This document shows, piece after piece, positions 48,836-57,817 of a DNA stretch of 64,000 nucleotides. Positions within the stretch are counted from its first letter, which is position 1; each line of letters begins with the position of its first letter. The notes beneath the pieces are model-generated. The model was not told the origin of the DNA. It ran no database searches and saw only the letters and a list, made by a program, of their open reading frames with translations. A program made the translations under genes and the position numbers. Source of the stretch: Aequorivita sublithincola DSM 14238 (GTDB taxonomy: Bacteria; Bacteroidota; Bacteroidia; Flavobacteriales; Flavobacteriaceae); contig NC_018013.1 of assembly GCF_000265385.1 (NCBI RefSeq), positions 1,639,001-1,703,000 on the forward strand. Reading direction: 5' to 3'.

Positions 48836-50179
48836 ATGAAGGGATTATTATTGTTACTAACGCTAATGATTGGCGGAAGTATATTCTCGCAAACTGTCTT
48901 GGACTCCGTTTCAGTCACACAGTTAAAGAAAGAAATAAAGCAGGAATTAAGAGAAGAGCTAAAAGCAGATTCCAGTCTTCAGAAAGCACCCGTTTTCAGC
49001 TTTAAAAATTTCAGTCTAAAAGGCTATGGCGCCGTTAACTATTATAATTTCGATTTTGATACCGATCCCACATTAAAAAATAAAATAGATGTGGAACGCC
49101 TAAACTTATACTTAGGTTATTCGTTTTCAGAAAAAATAAGTTTAAAATCTGAAATTGAATTTGAACACGGCGGAACCGGTGCTTCCATTGGTTACGATAC
49201 ACAGGAAGAATTTGGTGAGTTTGATCAAGAAATTGAAAAAGGAGGTTCCGTAAAATTGGAGCAATTATATGTAGATTTTAAGATTGCGCCTTATTTCAAT
49301 ATTCGTGCAGGACGGATGAAAGTATATTTTGGTCTTAGCCAAAAGTTGGACGAGCCGACATCCTATTTTACATCCTATCGTCCTGAAATGGAAAATGAAA
49401 TTCTCCCATTAGGTTGGTACGAAAACGGTATATCGTTCTACGGTAATTTCGCCAAAAACTTTTCCTATAGAGCATATATAGTTAGTGGTTTGGACGCTTC
49501 TGGTTTTTCTTCACGTGGCTGGATAAAGAACGGCTATCAGCAACGTTTTGAAATGTCCAACGCAGAATCCTTTGCTTTTGCAGGAACATTAGATTACCAT
49601 TTCGGCACACACGACGACACTTTTATAGGTGTAGCCGGATATATAAATGACGCCTCCGCAAACCGCCCAAAAAATGATATGAGCCAAAGTGCGTATGTAA
49701 CTATGGTTGAAGGTCACGTAAGTTATAACGAAAAAAACCTTCGCTTCAGCGCTGTTGCTTTATACGGTAATCTTGAAAATTCAGACATTGTTTCTCAAAA
49801 AAATGCAAACCTTTCAAACAATTTGGGAGTTAAGAGAACTCCCGTTGGTAAGAATGCTTTAGGCGTTTCCGTAGAAGCAGGTTACAACATTTTACCGTTG
49901 CTTATTGACAATTCAAAACAAATGCTTTATCCTTTTCTTCGCTATGATTATTATGATACTATGCAGGATGTTGAAGGTGCAATTGTGAAAAATCCACGTT
50001 GGCAACGAAGTGCAATTACTGGCGGTTTAAACTGGTTTGTACATCCACAAATAGTCGTTAAAGCACATTATTCTGACCGAAAGTTGGGCTCAGAAAATTA
50101 TAATCCTTCATCCCTTCAGTTTACAGGTGAGAAGCAGCACGAAAAAACATTTTCAGCTGGTATTGGCTTTGTATTTTAA
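48836..50179 (+). CDS. Phosphate-selective porin O/P-like outer-membrane protein
   Basis: The 447-residue protein has a signal peptide (MKGLLLLLTLMIGGSIFSQ), a short coiled coil (residues 29-48, QLKKEIKQELREELKAD) and a 16-strand barrel-like domain with NFDFDTDPTLKNKIDVERLN and RAGRMKVYFGLSQKLDEPT. A coiled coil in front of the barrel is a hallmark of OprO/P-type porins. It lies directly upstream of imelysin and a di-haem enzyme. A metal- or chelate-uptake role is plausible but not shown. Confidence 0.83.
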   Translation: MKGLLLLLTLMIGGSIFSQTVLDSVSVTQLKKEIKQELREELKADSSLQKAPVFSFKNFSLKGYGAVNYYNFDFDTDPTLKNKIDVERLNLYLGYSFSEKISLKSEIEFEHGGTGASIGYDTQEEFGEFDQEIEKGGSVKLEQLYVDFKIAPYFNIRAGRMKVYFGLSQKLDEPTSYFTSYRPEMENEILPLGWYENGISFYGNFAKNFSYRAYIVSGLDASGFSSRGWIKNGYQQRFEMSNAESFAFAGTLDYHFGTHDDTFIGVAGYINDASANRPKNDMSQSAYVTMVEGHVSYNEKNLRFSAVALYGNLENSDIVSQKNANLSNNLGVKRTPVGKNALGVSVEAGYNILPLLIDNSKQMLYPFLRYDYYDTMQDVEGAIVKNPRWQRSAITGGLNWFVHPQIVVKAHYSDRKLGSENYNPSSLQFTGEKQHEKTFSAGIGFVF

Positions 50180-50212
50180 AACCTTTCAAACTAAATCAAT
50201 AAATAAATTAAC

Positions 50213-51295
50213 ATGAAAAAATCACTTTTAGTTTTCACTTTAGCAACAATAGTAGCTTTTGGTTTCACGAGTTGTAGCGACAATGATCCGCCAGAGGAAA
50301 CGCAACAAAACAATGATGTACTTTACAAAGATGTGCTAACGAATCTTTCTTTAAATGTTATCACAGAAACCTATAACGAACTTTACACCAACTCAGGTGC
50401 CTTGGAACAAGCTGCTAACGCAATGACAGTTGGCGATGAAGCTGCTTTGGAAAATGCAAAAAGCAAATGGCAAGACACACGTGCCCCTTGGGAAGAATCT
50501 GAAGGCTTTCTTTACGGTCCTGTAGATACACAAGGAATTGATCCTGCAATAGATTCTTGGCCAGTAGATGTGAATGCCATCAACAATGTATTAAACAGTG
50601 GTAACCCAATAACGCAAGCATTGCTAGAAAGCAACAATGAAGCTCGTGGTTTTCATACTTTGGAATATTTCTTCTGGGGCTTAAACGGCGACAAAACTGC
50701 TGCTCAACTTACAACTCGCGAGATTGAATACATAAAAGCAGCAGCTTCAGATTTACATTCAAAAACAGAACAGCTGTATTTTGGATGGTTGCCTTCAAAC
50801 GGTAATTTTGCTGGAAACTTTATAAATGCTGGTGAAAACGGATCTGTTTATACTTCAAAAGTCAATGCACTTTCAGAGATTGCAGAAGGAATTATGATTA
50901 TAGCAGATGAAGTTGCAAACGGTAAAATTGAAGAACCTTTAAACGGAAACAACGGCGGACCAAGACCTGAAGCTGAAGAATCACGTTTTAGCAATAATTC
51001 AAAACTGGATTTTGCGAACAACATTCGCAGTATAGAACATATTTATTTTGGAGACTTTAATGGTGTTCAGGGTAAAGGATTGAGTGATATTGTTAACGCT
51101 AAAAATACCACGCTTGATACAGAAATAAAATCGGCTATAACTGAAGCCGTTGCTGCAATTGAAGCTATTCCTGGAACTTTCACAGAAGCTATTTTTGAAA
51201 ATCGCGCGGAAGTGGAATTTGCACAAACAAAAGTACTTGCTCTTTTAAATATGTTACAGTCACAACTTGTACCTTTTATTTCAACGTTGAATTAG
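50213..51295 (+). CDS. Imelysin-family lipoprotein
   Basis: The 360-residue lipoprotein (MKKSLLVFTLATIVAFGFTSC with lipobox) shows the imelysin signature GFHTLEYFFWG with the conserved HxxE near residue 145, and APWEESEGFLYGPVD earlier. Imelysins (IrpA/ICMP-like) are iron-regulated periplasmic or surface proteins with a presumed role in iron uptake. It has a duplicated helical architecture. It is followed by a terminator-like hairpin, and a di-haem oxidoreductase gene begins 56 bp on. Confidence 0.85.
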   Translation: MKKSLLVFTLATIVAFGFTSCSDNDPPEETQQNNDVLYKDVLTNLSLNVITETYNELYTNSGALEQAANAMTVGDEAALENAKSKWQDTRAPWEESEGFLYGPVDTQGIDPAIDSWPVDVNAINNVLNSGNPITQALLESNNEARGFHTLEYFFWGLNGDKTAAQLTTREIEYIKAAASDLHSKTEQLYFGWLPSNGNFAGNFINAGENGSVYTSKVNALSEIAEGIMIIADEVANGKIEEPLNGNNGGPRPEAEESRFSNNSKLDFANNIRSIEHIYFGDFNGVQGKGLSDIVNAKNTTLDTEIKSAITEAVAAIEAIPGTFTEAIFENRAEVEFAQTKVLALLNMLQSQLVPFISTLN

Positions 51296-51306
51296 CAAAT
51301 AATCAT

Positions 51307-51336
51307 AACGGGCTTCTGGATCTCTGAAAGCCCGTT
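51307..51336 (+). terminator. Terminator-like hairpin between imelysin and di-haem genes
   Basis: aacgggctt (51307-51315) pairs with aagcccgtt (51328-51336), and a T-run follows at 51342. It may attenuate read-through into the next gene. Confidence 0.65.
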
Positions 51337-51351
51337 TAATATTTTTTTGAA

Positions 51352-52734
51352 ATGAAGCTTTCTTACATTGGATTATTATCTTTCGTTTTCCTATTTGCGT
51401 CCTGCGCCAAGGATACAGATCCTGAATATGAACCTTTGCCAAACTTACAAGAACGTTTAATGGCAGGTGGGGAAACTACGATTTTTTTAACCTCAAGTAA
51501 TGCTTTCAGTTCACCAGCCGCCAATCTTTCTGGCTCCAAATTGGCCTTTCATTTGGATGGTGATTTTCAGTTTGAAACCGTTTTTGTAACCGCTCCAGCT
51601 CCCGTGAATAATGGTGTTGGGCCTATTTTCAACAATTCTTCTTGTGTAGGTTGTCACCCTAAAGACGGCCGCAGTGCTTTTCCTTCAGATATTAATAGTT
51701 TAAGTGGTTTCTTTTTAAGAACAAGTTTACCTGGCGTTGGCAATTATAACGCGCCAATTCACGTTCCGGGTTTTGGTGAACAAATACAAAATCAAGCTAT
51801 TTTTGGTTTTGAACCAGAAGCTAAATTTAATGTTGTTTACACGCCAATCGTTGAAACTTTGGCAGATGGCACACAAGTATCGCTTCAGAAGCCAACCTAC
51901 TCCTTAACAGATACGTACATTCCTTTTCCTGCAGAAGCGCAGCTTTCTCCACGTTTGGCATCACCCGTTTTTGGACTTGGTTTATTAGAAGCGATTCCAG
52001 AATATTATATTTTGAATAATGAAGATATAAACGATGCTGATGGTGATGGAATTTCAGGTAAAGCAAATTACGTTTTCGACAATGTTTCTGGACAAGTTCA
52101 ATTAGGCCGTTTTGGTTGGAAAGCAAACACGGCAACCGTAATGGAGCAATGTGCTGGCGCTTATGTTGGCGATATGGGCGTAACAAACCCTGTTTTTCCT
52201 TTTGAAACCGGCTACGGACAAACCAACGGAGACGACGGACTTAACGATGACGCCGAGATTACGCAAGCATTATTGGACGAAATAACGTTTTACTGCCAAA
52301 CCTTAGCTGTACCTGCGCCCAGAAATTTAGATGATGAAAGCGTACAACGAGGATCTGCACTTTTTGATCAAATTCAATGTGCTAAATGCCACATTCCTAA
52401 AATGATTTCTGGAGATTTTTCAGTTGCCGAAGTTGCTAACCAAACTTTCTATCCATACAGTGATATGCTTTTACACGATATGGGCGATGGCTTAGCAGAC
52501 AACCGCTCTGATTTTCTTGCGGATGGAAAAGAATGGAGAACCAAACCACTATGGGGAATTGGATTGACAAAAGTTGTTAATGGCCACACCGATTTTCTTC
52601 ACGATGGAAGGGCTAAAAATATTACCGAAGCTATTTTATGGCACGGTGGAGAAGCAGAAAATGCAAAAAATAAGTTCAAGAATCTTTCTACTTCTGAAAG
52701 AACAGATTTGCTGAAGTTTATAAATTCATTGTAA
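51352..52734 (+). CDS. Di-haem oxidoreductase (DUF1111-like) with two CxxCH sites
   Basis: The 460-residue lipoprotein (SYIGLLSFVFLFASC) has two haem-c sites, SSCVGCHPKDG and IQCAKCHIPKM, and the family opening GPIFNNSSCVGCH. The distal WRTKPLWGIGLT and FLHDGRAKNITEAILWHGGEA segments match the di-haem thiol oxidoreductase family found beside imelysins. Electrons may come from iron reduction or from thiol oxidation. Export via Sec is indicated by the lipobox. Confidence 0.87.
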   Translation: MKLSYIGLLSFVFLFASCAKDTDPEYEPLPNLQERLMAGGETTIFLTSSNAFSSPAANLSGSKLAFHLDGDFQFETVFVTAPAPVNNGVGPIFNNSSCVGCHPKDGRSAFPSDINSLSGFFLRTSLPGVGNYNAPIHVPGFGEQIQNQAIFGFEPEAKFNVVYTPIVETLADGTQVSLQKPTYSLTDTYIPFPAEAQLSPRLASPVFGLGLLEAIPEYYILNNEDINDADGDGISGKANYVFDNVSGQVQLGRFGWKANTATVMEQCAGAYVGDMGVTNPVFPFETGYGQTNGDDGLNDDAEITQALLDEITFYCQTLAVPAPRNLDDESVQRGSALFDQIQCAKCHIPKMISGDFSVAEVANQTFYPYSDMLLHDMGDGLADNRSDFLADGKEWRTKPLWGIGLTKVVNGHTDFLHDGRAKNITEAILWHGGEAENAKNKFKNLSTSERTDLLKFINSL

Positions 52735-52745
52735 TTACTTTCGAA

Positions 52746-53435
52746 TTATTTTAGAATGTTTTTGGCGAACGAAAGGATTTGCTCAACAAACTTTTTATAA
52801 GCCACTTCTGAAGGATGCAAACCGTCTGAAGCTACCAAATCTGCATTTTCCAATCCTTTTTGAGTTATAGGCGTGATGTTTTCAAAACGCACTCCTTTTT
52901 CTTTTGAAATCTTTGCCGCGAAAGCGTCGTATTTTTTTAGTTCCGAAGTTATTTTTTCAGCTTTACCAGATTTTTGCCCAAAAGGTGTAAAAGCGTAATC
53001 TGGAATAGAAAGTACAATTACGTTTTCAGCTTTTCCTTTGGCAAAAGCGATAGCCATATCTAGCAGTTTGGGGAATTCTTCTTCGTAAAGCGAAAAAGGT
53101 TTTTCTTGGTATTGATTGTTAACGCCAATCAATAAAGTAACCAAATCATAGTCTTTTGAAGGATTTTCAGCAGCGATCGCCGAAAGTAAATCTGTAGTTG
53201 TCCAACCTGTTTTGGCAATTATTTTTACTGAAGTTTTTTCCTTTAAAACCTCGTTTAGGCTTTCCGTTAAATGTTTGGGATAGTTGCAATCACTACAAAC
53301 GCTTTCGCCAATAGTGTAACTATCGCCGAGCGCTAAATATTTATTTGTAGTTTTTTCTGCAGAAGTATTCTTTTTTGAAACTCCACAAGAAATTTGGAAA
53401 AAGGCAAGTACTATCACTATTTTGAAATTCATCAT
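52746..53435 (-). CDS. SGNH/GDSL-family hydrolase lipoprotein
   Basis: The lipoprotein of about 230 residues has a lipobox (FFQISC) and the SGNH blocks: YLALGDSYTIGES (block I, catalytic Ser), TLLIGVNNQYQEKP (GxN in block III), and DGLHPSEVAYKKF (block V with DxxH). It is an esterase of unknown substrate. I start at the ATG pair 53432-53435 because the signal sequence begins there; an upstream TTG overlaps the phosphoesterase gene. The overlapping frame above is not needed. Confidence 0.85.
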   Translation of the reverse strand: MMNFKIVIVLAFFQISCGVSKKNTSAEKTTNKYLALGDSYTIGESVCSDCNYPKHLTESLNEVLKEKTSVKIIAKTGWTTTDLLSAIAAENPSKDYDLVTLLIGVNNQYQEKPFSLYEEEFPKLLDMAIAFAKGKAENVIVLSIPDYAFTPFGQKSGKAEKITSELKKYDAFAAKISKEKGVRFENITPITQKGLENADLVASDGLHPSEVAYKKFVEQILSFAKNILK

Positions 53436-53469
53436 TTTCAGTATTTGTTTTGTAATAATACGATAAAAA

Positions 53470-54369
53470 CTACGCTTCAGTTTTATAATCAATCAATTTT
53501 TGTGGCCCTTCCAGCAAAACTCGAACTACTTTAAGCGTTCCGTCCTCTGTGGTAGAAATGTGCCATTTTATAAGTGAAATTTCACCTTTTTCAATCTCCA
53601 TTCCTGTTATGCTTCGCGGGTGTACACAACTTCCATCATTAAAAAATGCAATGTCGCCAGGCTCGGGAAACCTTGGTCTGTGTGTATGCCCGATAATAGT
53701 AAAAAGATTTTTATTTTCCACAATCCAACGTTTGGTGCGACGTTCAACTTTAATGAGTTCTTTATAGTTTTTTGCAGGGATTGTAGGATCACTAATGCCA
53801 AAAACTTGTAGCTGCCGCCAAAGTACACGAACCATAAAACGATTGAATTTCCAACCTACATAATTCATCCAATCTGCTTGATGACCGTGCATCATGAAAA
53901 TTTCTTGATTGGTGGTTTGGTGTGAAAGTATTAATCCTTCCGTGAATTCTATTCCAGGGAAAAGTGGCGCGTCCTTACCAGTAATTTTGTCAAAATAACT
54001 GAAGAGGTTTTTCTCAACATATTTTTTGTTTCTATAGACCATATCGTGATTTCCCATGAGCCTATAAAGTCTTCCTTCGTTGAAGAAAAGTTTCATCAAA
54101 TCGAATACATTTTGATGTGCTTCAAAAATATCTTTAAAGAAAATGTTTTCCCAAAGTTCGTCGCCGTCTCCTAATTCACAATACGTAAAACCGTTTTTAT
54201 AATAATCTTGAAGGGCGTGAAAATAGATGTTACGGTTATTTGCAAAGTCGTCCGCAAAACTATTATCGCCTCGATGGCAATCGCTGAAAATTATGAATTT
54301 TGAATCATCGTTGAATGTAATTCTGCGAGCTGTATTGTAAGCGCGATACATTCTGGATTTTGAGGACAT
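53470..54369 (-). CDS. Calcineurin-like metallophosphoesterase
   Basis: The 299-residue protein has the metal motifs in order: FIIFSDCHRGD (DxH), GDGDELWEN (GD), LMGNHDMVYRN (GNHD), MMHGHQADW (H) and TIIGHTHRPRFPE (GHTH). It is a phosphatase of the metallophosphoesterase superfamily, possibly related to LpxH-like enzymes but with a different N-terminus. It has no signal peptide, so it is likely cytoplasmic. It precedes the SGNH hydrolase gene on the same strand. Confidence 0.88.
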   Translation of the reverse strand: MSSKSRMYRAYNTARRITFNDDSKFIIFSDCHRGDNSFADDFANNRNIYFHALQDYYKNGFTYCELGDGDELWENIFFKDIFEAHQNVFDLMKLFFNEGRLYRLMGNHDMVYRNKKYVEKNLFSYFDKITGKDAPLFPGIEFTEGLILSHQTTNQEIFMMHGHQADWMNYVGWKFNRFMVRVLWRQLQVFGISDPTIPAKNYKELIKVERRTKRWIVENKNLFTIIGHTHRPRFPEPGDIAFFNDGSCVHPRSITGMEIEKGEISLIKWHISTTEDGTLKVVRVLLEGPQKLIDYKTEA

Positions 54370-54542
54370 TGCTGAATTATTTCCTTAAAGATACAATTAG
54401 AAATCTTTTGTCAAAATATACTTAGCAGTTTTAATAATCTAAGACAATAAACCAGACCGAAACCATACTATACGGTGTCATAAAAGTTGTGGAAAAAAGA
54501 AGATAATTATTGAAAATGCTAGAGTTCGAGTAGATTTCTATT

Positions 54543-54677
54543 TTATTTTTTACACATTTTAAGGCAAGAAATTTCATTTTTAATATCTCTATTTACTTTA
54601 AAACTCTTGAAAAGAAAAACAATCAACAGAATTAGAATTATCGCCCCCATAACGAGCGCCAAATACGATACTATCAT
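54543..54677 (-). CDS. Putative small membrane protein, 44 residues
   Basis: A short minus-strand frame encodes MIVSYLALVMGAIILILLIV followed by FLFKSFKVNRDIKNEISCL and a basic end KMCKK. One long hydrophobic helix (residues 3-24) and a positive cytoplasmic tail give it the look of a real small membrane protein. The non-random hydrophobic block in an otherwise gene-poor stretch is the main support. There is no clear Shine-Dalgarno site, as is usual here, and no partner gene. Confidence 0.45.
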   Translation of the reverse strand: MIVSYLALVMGAIILILLIVFLFKSFKVNRDIKNEISCLKMCKK

Positions 54678-54958
54678 AATAAGAATACCTTTTTTCTAGT
54701 GGTATTTCTTATTTACGTATTATTTATATTCTTGGTTTGGTAAAGACAAATTATAATTGAAAATTATCCGATACCTTCTATCTTTTGGATGATTTTCTTA
54801 CGTGAACTATTTTTCTTTAGTCTGAGTATCAGGTGTAATGTTGTCTATATGGACTATAGTCCATTTGTCTTATTTGATAGTTGTGTTTTGACACAAAAAT
54901 ATAATAACAAACGAACTTTTTAAAAATAACAGGATCTATATAAATGAGAGAAACAAAA

Positions 54959-54985
54959 AACGGCCAACTTAAAAAGTTGGCCGTT
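54959..54985 (-). terminator. Intrinsic terminator of the acyl-CoA dehydrogenase gene
   Basis: aacggccaactt (54959-54970) pairs perfectly with aagttggccgtt (54974-54985); on the minus strand a T-run follows directly. It lies 16 bp beyond the stop codon. Confidence 0.88.
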
Positions 54986-55001
54986 CCAATGAGTTTAAAT
55001 G

Positions 55002-56180
55002 TTAACCGAAAGCATTTAGGCCTGTGATATCTAGTCCCGTAATCAATAAATGTATGTCGTGGGTTCCTTCATAAGTAATTACACTTTCAAGATTCATAGA
55101 GTGGCGCATAATACTGTATTCGCCTGTGATGCCCATTCCTCCTAACATTTGTCGTGCTTCTCTTGCAATGTTGATCGCCATATCTACATTATTTCGTTTT
55201 GCCATAGAAATTTGGGCACTGGTTGCAGTTCCTGCATTTCGCATTACGCCAACACGCCAAGCTAGTAATTGTGCTTTGGTGATTTCAGTAATCATCTCCG
55301 CAAGTTTTTTCTGCTGAAGTTGAAATTGGCCAATTGGCTTTCCAAATTGCATTCTTTCTTTGGAATAACGAAGCGCAGTGTCATAACAATCCATTGCAGC
55401 GCCAATTGCACCCCAAGCAATTCCATAACGTGCAGAATCAAGGCAGCCAAGTGGTGCACCCAATCCTGATTTGTTTGGAAGTAAGTTTTCCTTCGGAACT
55501 TTAACGTTGTCAAAAATAAGTTCGCCAGTTGCAGAAGCACGTAACGACCATTTATTGTGTGTTTCAGGTGTTGAGAAGCCTTCCATACCACGTTCTACTA
55601 TTAATCCGTGAATTCTTCCTTCTTCATTTTTTGCCCAAACTACGGCAACCTGAGCGAAAGGAGCGTTACTGATCCACATTTTAGCACCATTCAAAAGATA
55701 GTGGTCGCCTTTATCTTTAAAGTTGGTGGTCATTCCGCCAGGATTACTTCCGTGGTCAGGTTCCGTAAGTCCGAAACAGCCCATCCATTCGCCCGAAGCT
55801 AGTTTTGGAAGGTATTTTTTGCGTTGTTCTTCGTTTCCATATTTCCAAATTGGATACATTACTAATGAAGACTGTACGGAAGCCGTGCTACGAACACCGC
55901 TATCGCCACGTTCAATTTCCTGCATTATTAAGCCGTAAGAAATTTGGTCAAGACCAGCGCCGCCGTATTCTTCGGGAATGTATGGTCCAAATGCGCCAAT
56001 CTCGGCAAGACCTTTAATGATTTGGCTTGGAAATTCTGCCTTTTGGGCATATTCTTCTATTATGGGCGATACGTCGCGCTTCACCCAATCGCGGGCAGCT
56101 TGGCGTACTAATTTGTGTTCTTCGGAAAGTAATTCGTCAAGATTGTAGTAATCTGGAGCTTCGAATAAATCTGGTTTCAT
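55002..56180 (-). CDS. Glutaryl-CoA dehydrogenase-like acyl-CoA dehydrogenase
   Basis: The 392-residue flavoprotein has the acyl-CoA dehydrogenase layout, with CFGLTEPDHGSNPGGM (FAD/substrate loop), WISNAPFAQVAVVWAK and the catalytic Glu region ESVITYEGTHDIHLLITG. The YEGTHDIH form with the Glu in this position is the glutaryl-CoA dehydrogenase group. That enzyme oxidises and decarboxylates glutaryl-CoA to crotonyl-CoA in lysine/tryptophan breakdown. Full-length; a TACATTTG box (minus strand, 56203-56210) may be its promoter. Confidence 0.88.
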   Translation of the reverse strand: MKPDLFEAPDYYNLDELLSEEHKLVRQAARDWVKRDVSPIIEEYAQKAEFPSQIIKGLAEIGAFGPYIPEEYGGAGLDQISYGLIMQEIERGDSGVRSTASVQSSLVMYPIWKYGNEEQRKKYLPKLASGEWMGCFGLTEPDHGSNPGGMTTNFKDKGDHYLLNGAKMWISNAPFAQVAVVWAKNEEGRIHGLIVERGMEGFSTPETHNKWSLRASATGELIFDNVKVPKENLLPNKSGLGAPLGCLDSARYGIAWGAIGAAMDCYDTALRYSKERMQFGKPIGQFQLQQKKLAEMITEITKAQLLAWRVGVMRNAGTATSAQISMAKRNNVDMAINIAREARQMLGGMGITGEYSIMRHSMNLESVITYEGTHDIHLLITGLDITGLNAFG

Positions 56181-56246
56181 CTATAAATAATTTTAAGGAA
56201 TACAAATGTATATAGCAGTTGTCAAATAGACTAAGCTTTTTAATCA

Positions 56247-56281
56247 AAACATCCTATGAAATGAATTTTCATAGGATGTTT
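56247..56281. terminator. Perfect 15-bp hairpin downstream of the XRE regulator
   Basis: aaacatcctatgaaa (56247-56261) pairs with tttcataggatgttt (56267-56281). Between the regulator stop and the acyl-CoA dehydrogenase promoter it could end the regulator transcript; the T-run is short. Confidence 0.55.
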
Positions 56282-56311
56282 AATATGGTTTTTGGAAAAG
56301 CTACTTGAAAA

Positions 56312-56692
56312 TTAATTTGCTTTTTTTAATTTACTTTTTAGCAAGTCAATCTCTTGTTGCAGTTTTAAAGTTTGTTCTTTTTTGATATTGAGTTCATCCC
56401 TTAAAAATAGGTTCATTTCTTTAAACTCATCAATGGCTTTGTCGGCAAAATAGTATATTGCAGAAACACCACCTTGTTGTTGGTCATTGTGCTGTGCGCT
56501 CGCAATGGTATCTAAAATTTCTTCTATTGGGACATTGAAAAATTCGGTAAGTAAATCGCGTTCATCATTTGTAAACAATGCAAAACCAGATTCCTTACGT
56601 TGATACTGTGGTTGCGATATAGAAAGCATTCGTCCCATCTCTTCTTGAGAAACCCTTTTTTCTTCTCTTAGTTTACGTAGTTTAATATGCAT
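56312..56692 (-). CDS. XRE-family transcriptional regulator with coiled-coil tail
   Basis: The 126-residue protein has an HTH_3 domain, KLRKLREEKRVSQEEMGRML and ISQPQYQRKESGF (residues 4-37), and a long C-terminal helix with Leu/Lys heptads (LRDELNIKKEQTLKLQQEID) that should drive dimerisation. It is divergently placed relative to the unrecognised secreted-protein genes at 57185-60005, 490 bp away, and is a candidate regulator of them. It has no sensor domain. Confidence 0.83.
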   Translation of the reverse strand: MHIKLRKLREEKRVSQEEMGRMLSISQPQYQRKESGFALFTNDERDLLTEFFNVPIEEILDTIASAQHNDQQQGGVSAIYYFADKAIDEFKEMNLFLRDELNIKKEQTLKLQQEIDLLKSKLKKAN

Positions 56693-57184
56693 ATTTTATG
56701 ATTTAGGGGGAGCTAAATACCGTTCAAATATATAAAAAATCGGGTAAAATACACTATTATTATTATTATTCATTTATTATGACTTATGCGAATAACAAGC
56801 ATAGTATTGATTATCATTTTGTTACAAAATGAAAGAACAGGAATTTCATGATTTTTCAATTTTCGATTTGGAGTGTTTGTAAAAGCTATTGTTTTATGAT
56901 TTAACTTTACCTTGTGTTTTAATACATATATTATGTTAAAAACATACTAATCAACTAAAATTAAAGCCAGATCAAAGAATAAACCATCTTAAAAAGAGAA
57001 AGCCCTTACAAGGTAAGAGCTCTCGCAGCCTCGCAAAAACTAATTATAAAAATTAGAATGTAACAAAGCGTTCACAAAATCAAAGTTACAATTTAATATT
57101 AAAACACAGTTGGTTTTTGTCTTAAAAATCGCGGTAACCGAAAAGCGTATAGAGTAGGTGTTTTAAATATTAAATATTATAGTT
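56693..57184. other. Regulatory stretch between the XRE regulator and the secreted-protein genes
   Basis: No gene is seen. Features are a short (att)n run at about 56756-56770 and a hairpin agcccttac/gtaagagct (57001-57021). There are several AT-rich blocks that could be promoters: TTACCTTG-like near 56910, and a track ending tattaaatattatag just before the gene at 57185. The hairpin with flanking A-run may be a terminator of an unseen small transcript. Confidence 0.45.
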
Positions 57185-57745
57185 ATGAAAAACTTATCAC
57201 GTATTTCAACAATTTTGATTTTCAGTCTAATAATGACGATATCACTTGCAAGCTATGCTAATGTAATTCCTTATTCCAATTATAATATTGAAAATAAGGT
57301 TGGAGAAAGCAGCGACATTAGTATCGAATTTATGAATAATAATTTCGAAACCACTAAACTGCCTTGGTGGCTAGTGATTATATCTGTTGAATTTGGAATG
57401 AATGTTCCTAATTGTTCTTGCTGTTATAATGGAATATGCAGAATTGGTAAAACCAGTGGAAATGTAACTTTTGATACTGAAGCCCAATTGGCAAAGTATT
57501 TAAATGATACTGGAAATACTTTACTGGCTGTAAATGATAAAAATGAAGTTTATATTTTTATTGGCTCAAATGACAAATCTAAAGAGTTTAAAGATGGCTT
57601 TTCACTGGATTATTTACCTATTATTGATGATTCTGTAATAAATGAATTAAAAGCTAAAGGCATTACATTTAACAATTTAAAAAAGCAGCAAAAATATACG
57701 CCGACTATCGCCGCAGCCGGTTATAAAATGTTGAGGATTAAGTAG
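57185..57745 (+). CDS. Unrecognised exported protein, 186 residues, Cys-rich patch
   Basis: The protein has a signal peptide (MKNLSRISTILIFSLIMTIS, cleavage near residue 25) and a compact Cys patch, NVPNCSCCYNGICRIGKTSG, around residues 77-96. The C-terminal part, DSVINELKAKGITFNNLKK and ending IAAAGYKMLRIK, resembles the small secreted proteins of Bacteroidota that end in a GxYxI strand. It is monocistronic by the strong terminator that follows. No function can be given. The four Cys could bind a metal or form disulfides. Confidence 0.72.
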   Translation: MKNLSRISTILIFSLIMTISLASYANVIPYSNYNIENKVGESSDISIEFMNNNFETTKLPWWLVIISVEFGMNVPNCSCCYNGICRIGKTSGNVTFDTEAQLAKYLNDTGNTLLAVNDKNEVYIFIGSNDKSKEFKDGFSLDYLPIIDDSVINELKAKGITFNNLKKQQKYTPTIAAAGYKMLRIK

Positions 57746-57751
57746 GACTGG

Positions 57752-57785
57752 AAAGAGACCGCTATAAATTAGCGGTCTCTTTTTT
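57752..57785 (+). terminator. Strong intrinsic terminator
   Basis: aaagagaccgcta (57752-57764) pairs with tagcggtctcttt (57770-57782) and runs into T6 (57781-57785). It follows the 186-residue protein gene directly. Confidence 0.88.
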
Positions 57786-57817
57786 AAATTGAAGAAGTAT
57801 TTTAAACATCTAATATT

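Larger units (their letters stand above)
54370..55001. other. Long sparsely coding stretch with one small ORF and an operator-like palindrome
   Basis: These 630 bp hold only the small membrane ORF at 54543-54677 (listed separately) and a terminator at 54959-54985. Near the middle right, atggactatagtccat (54849-54864) is a perfect 16-bp palindrome, a plausible binding site for a dimeric regulator, with TTTG-like elements close by. I see no other gene. Confidence 0.55.
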
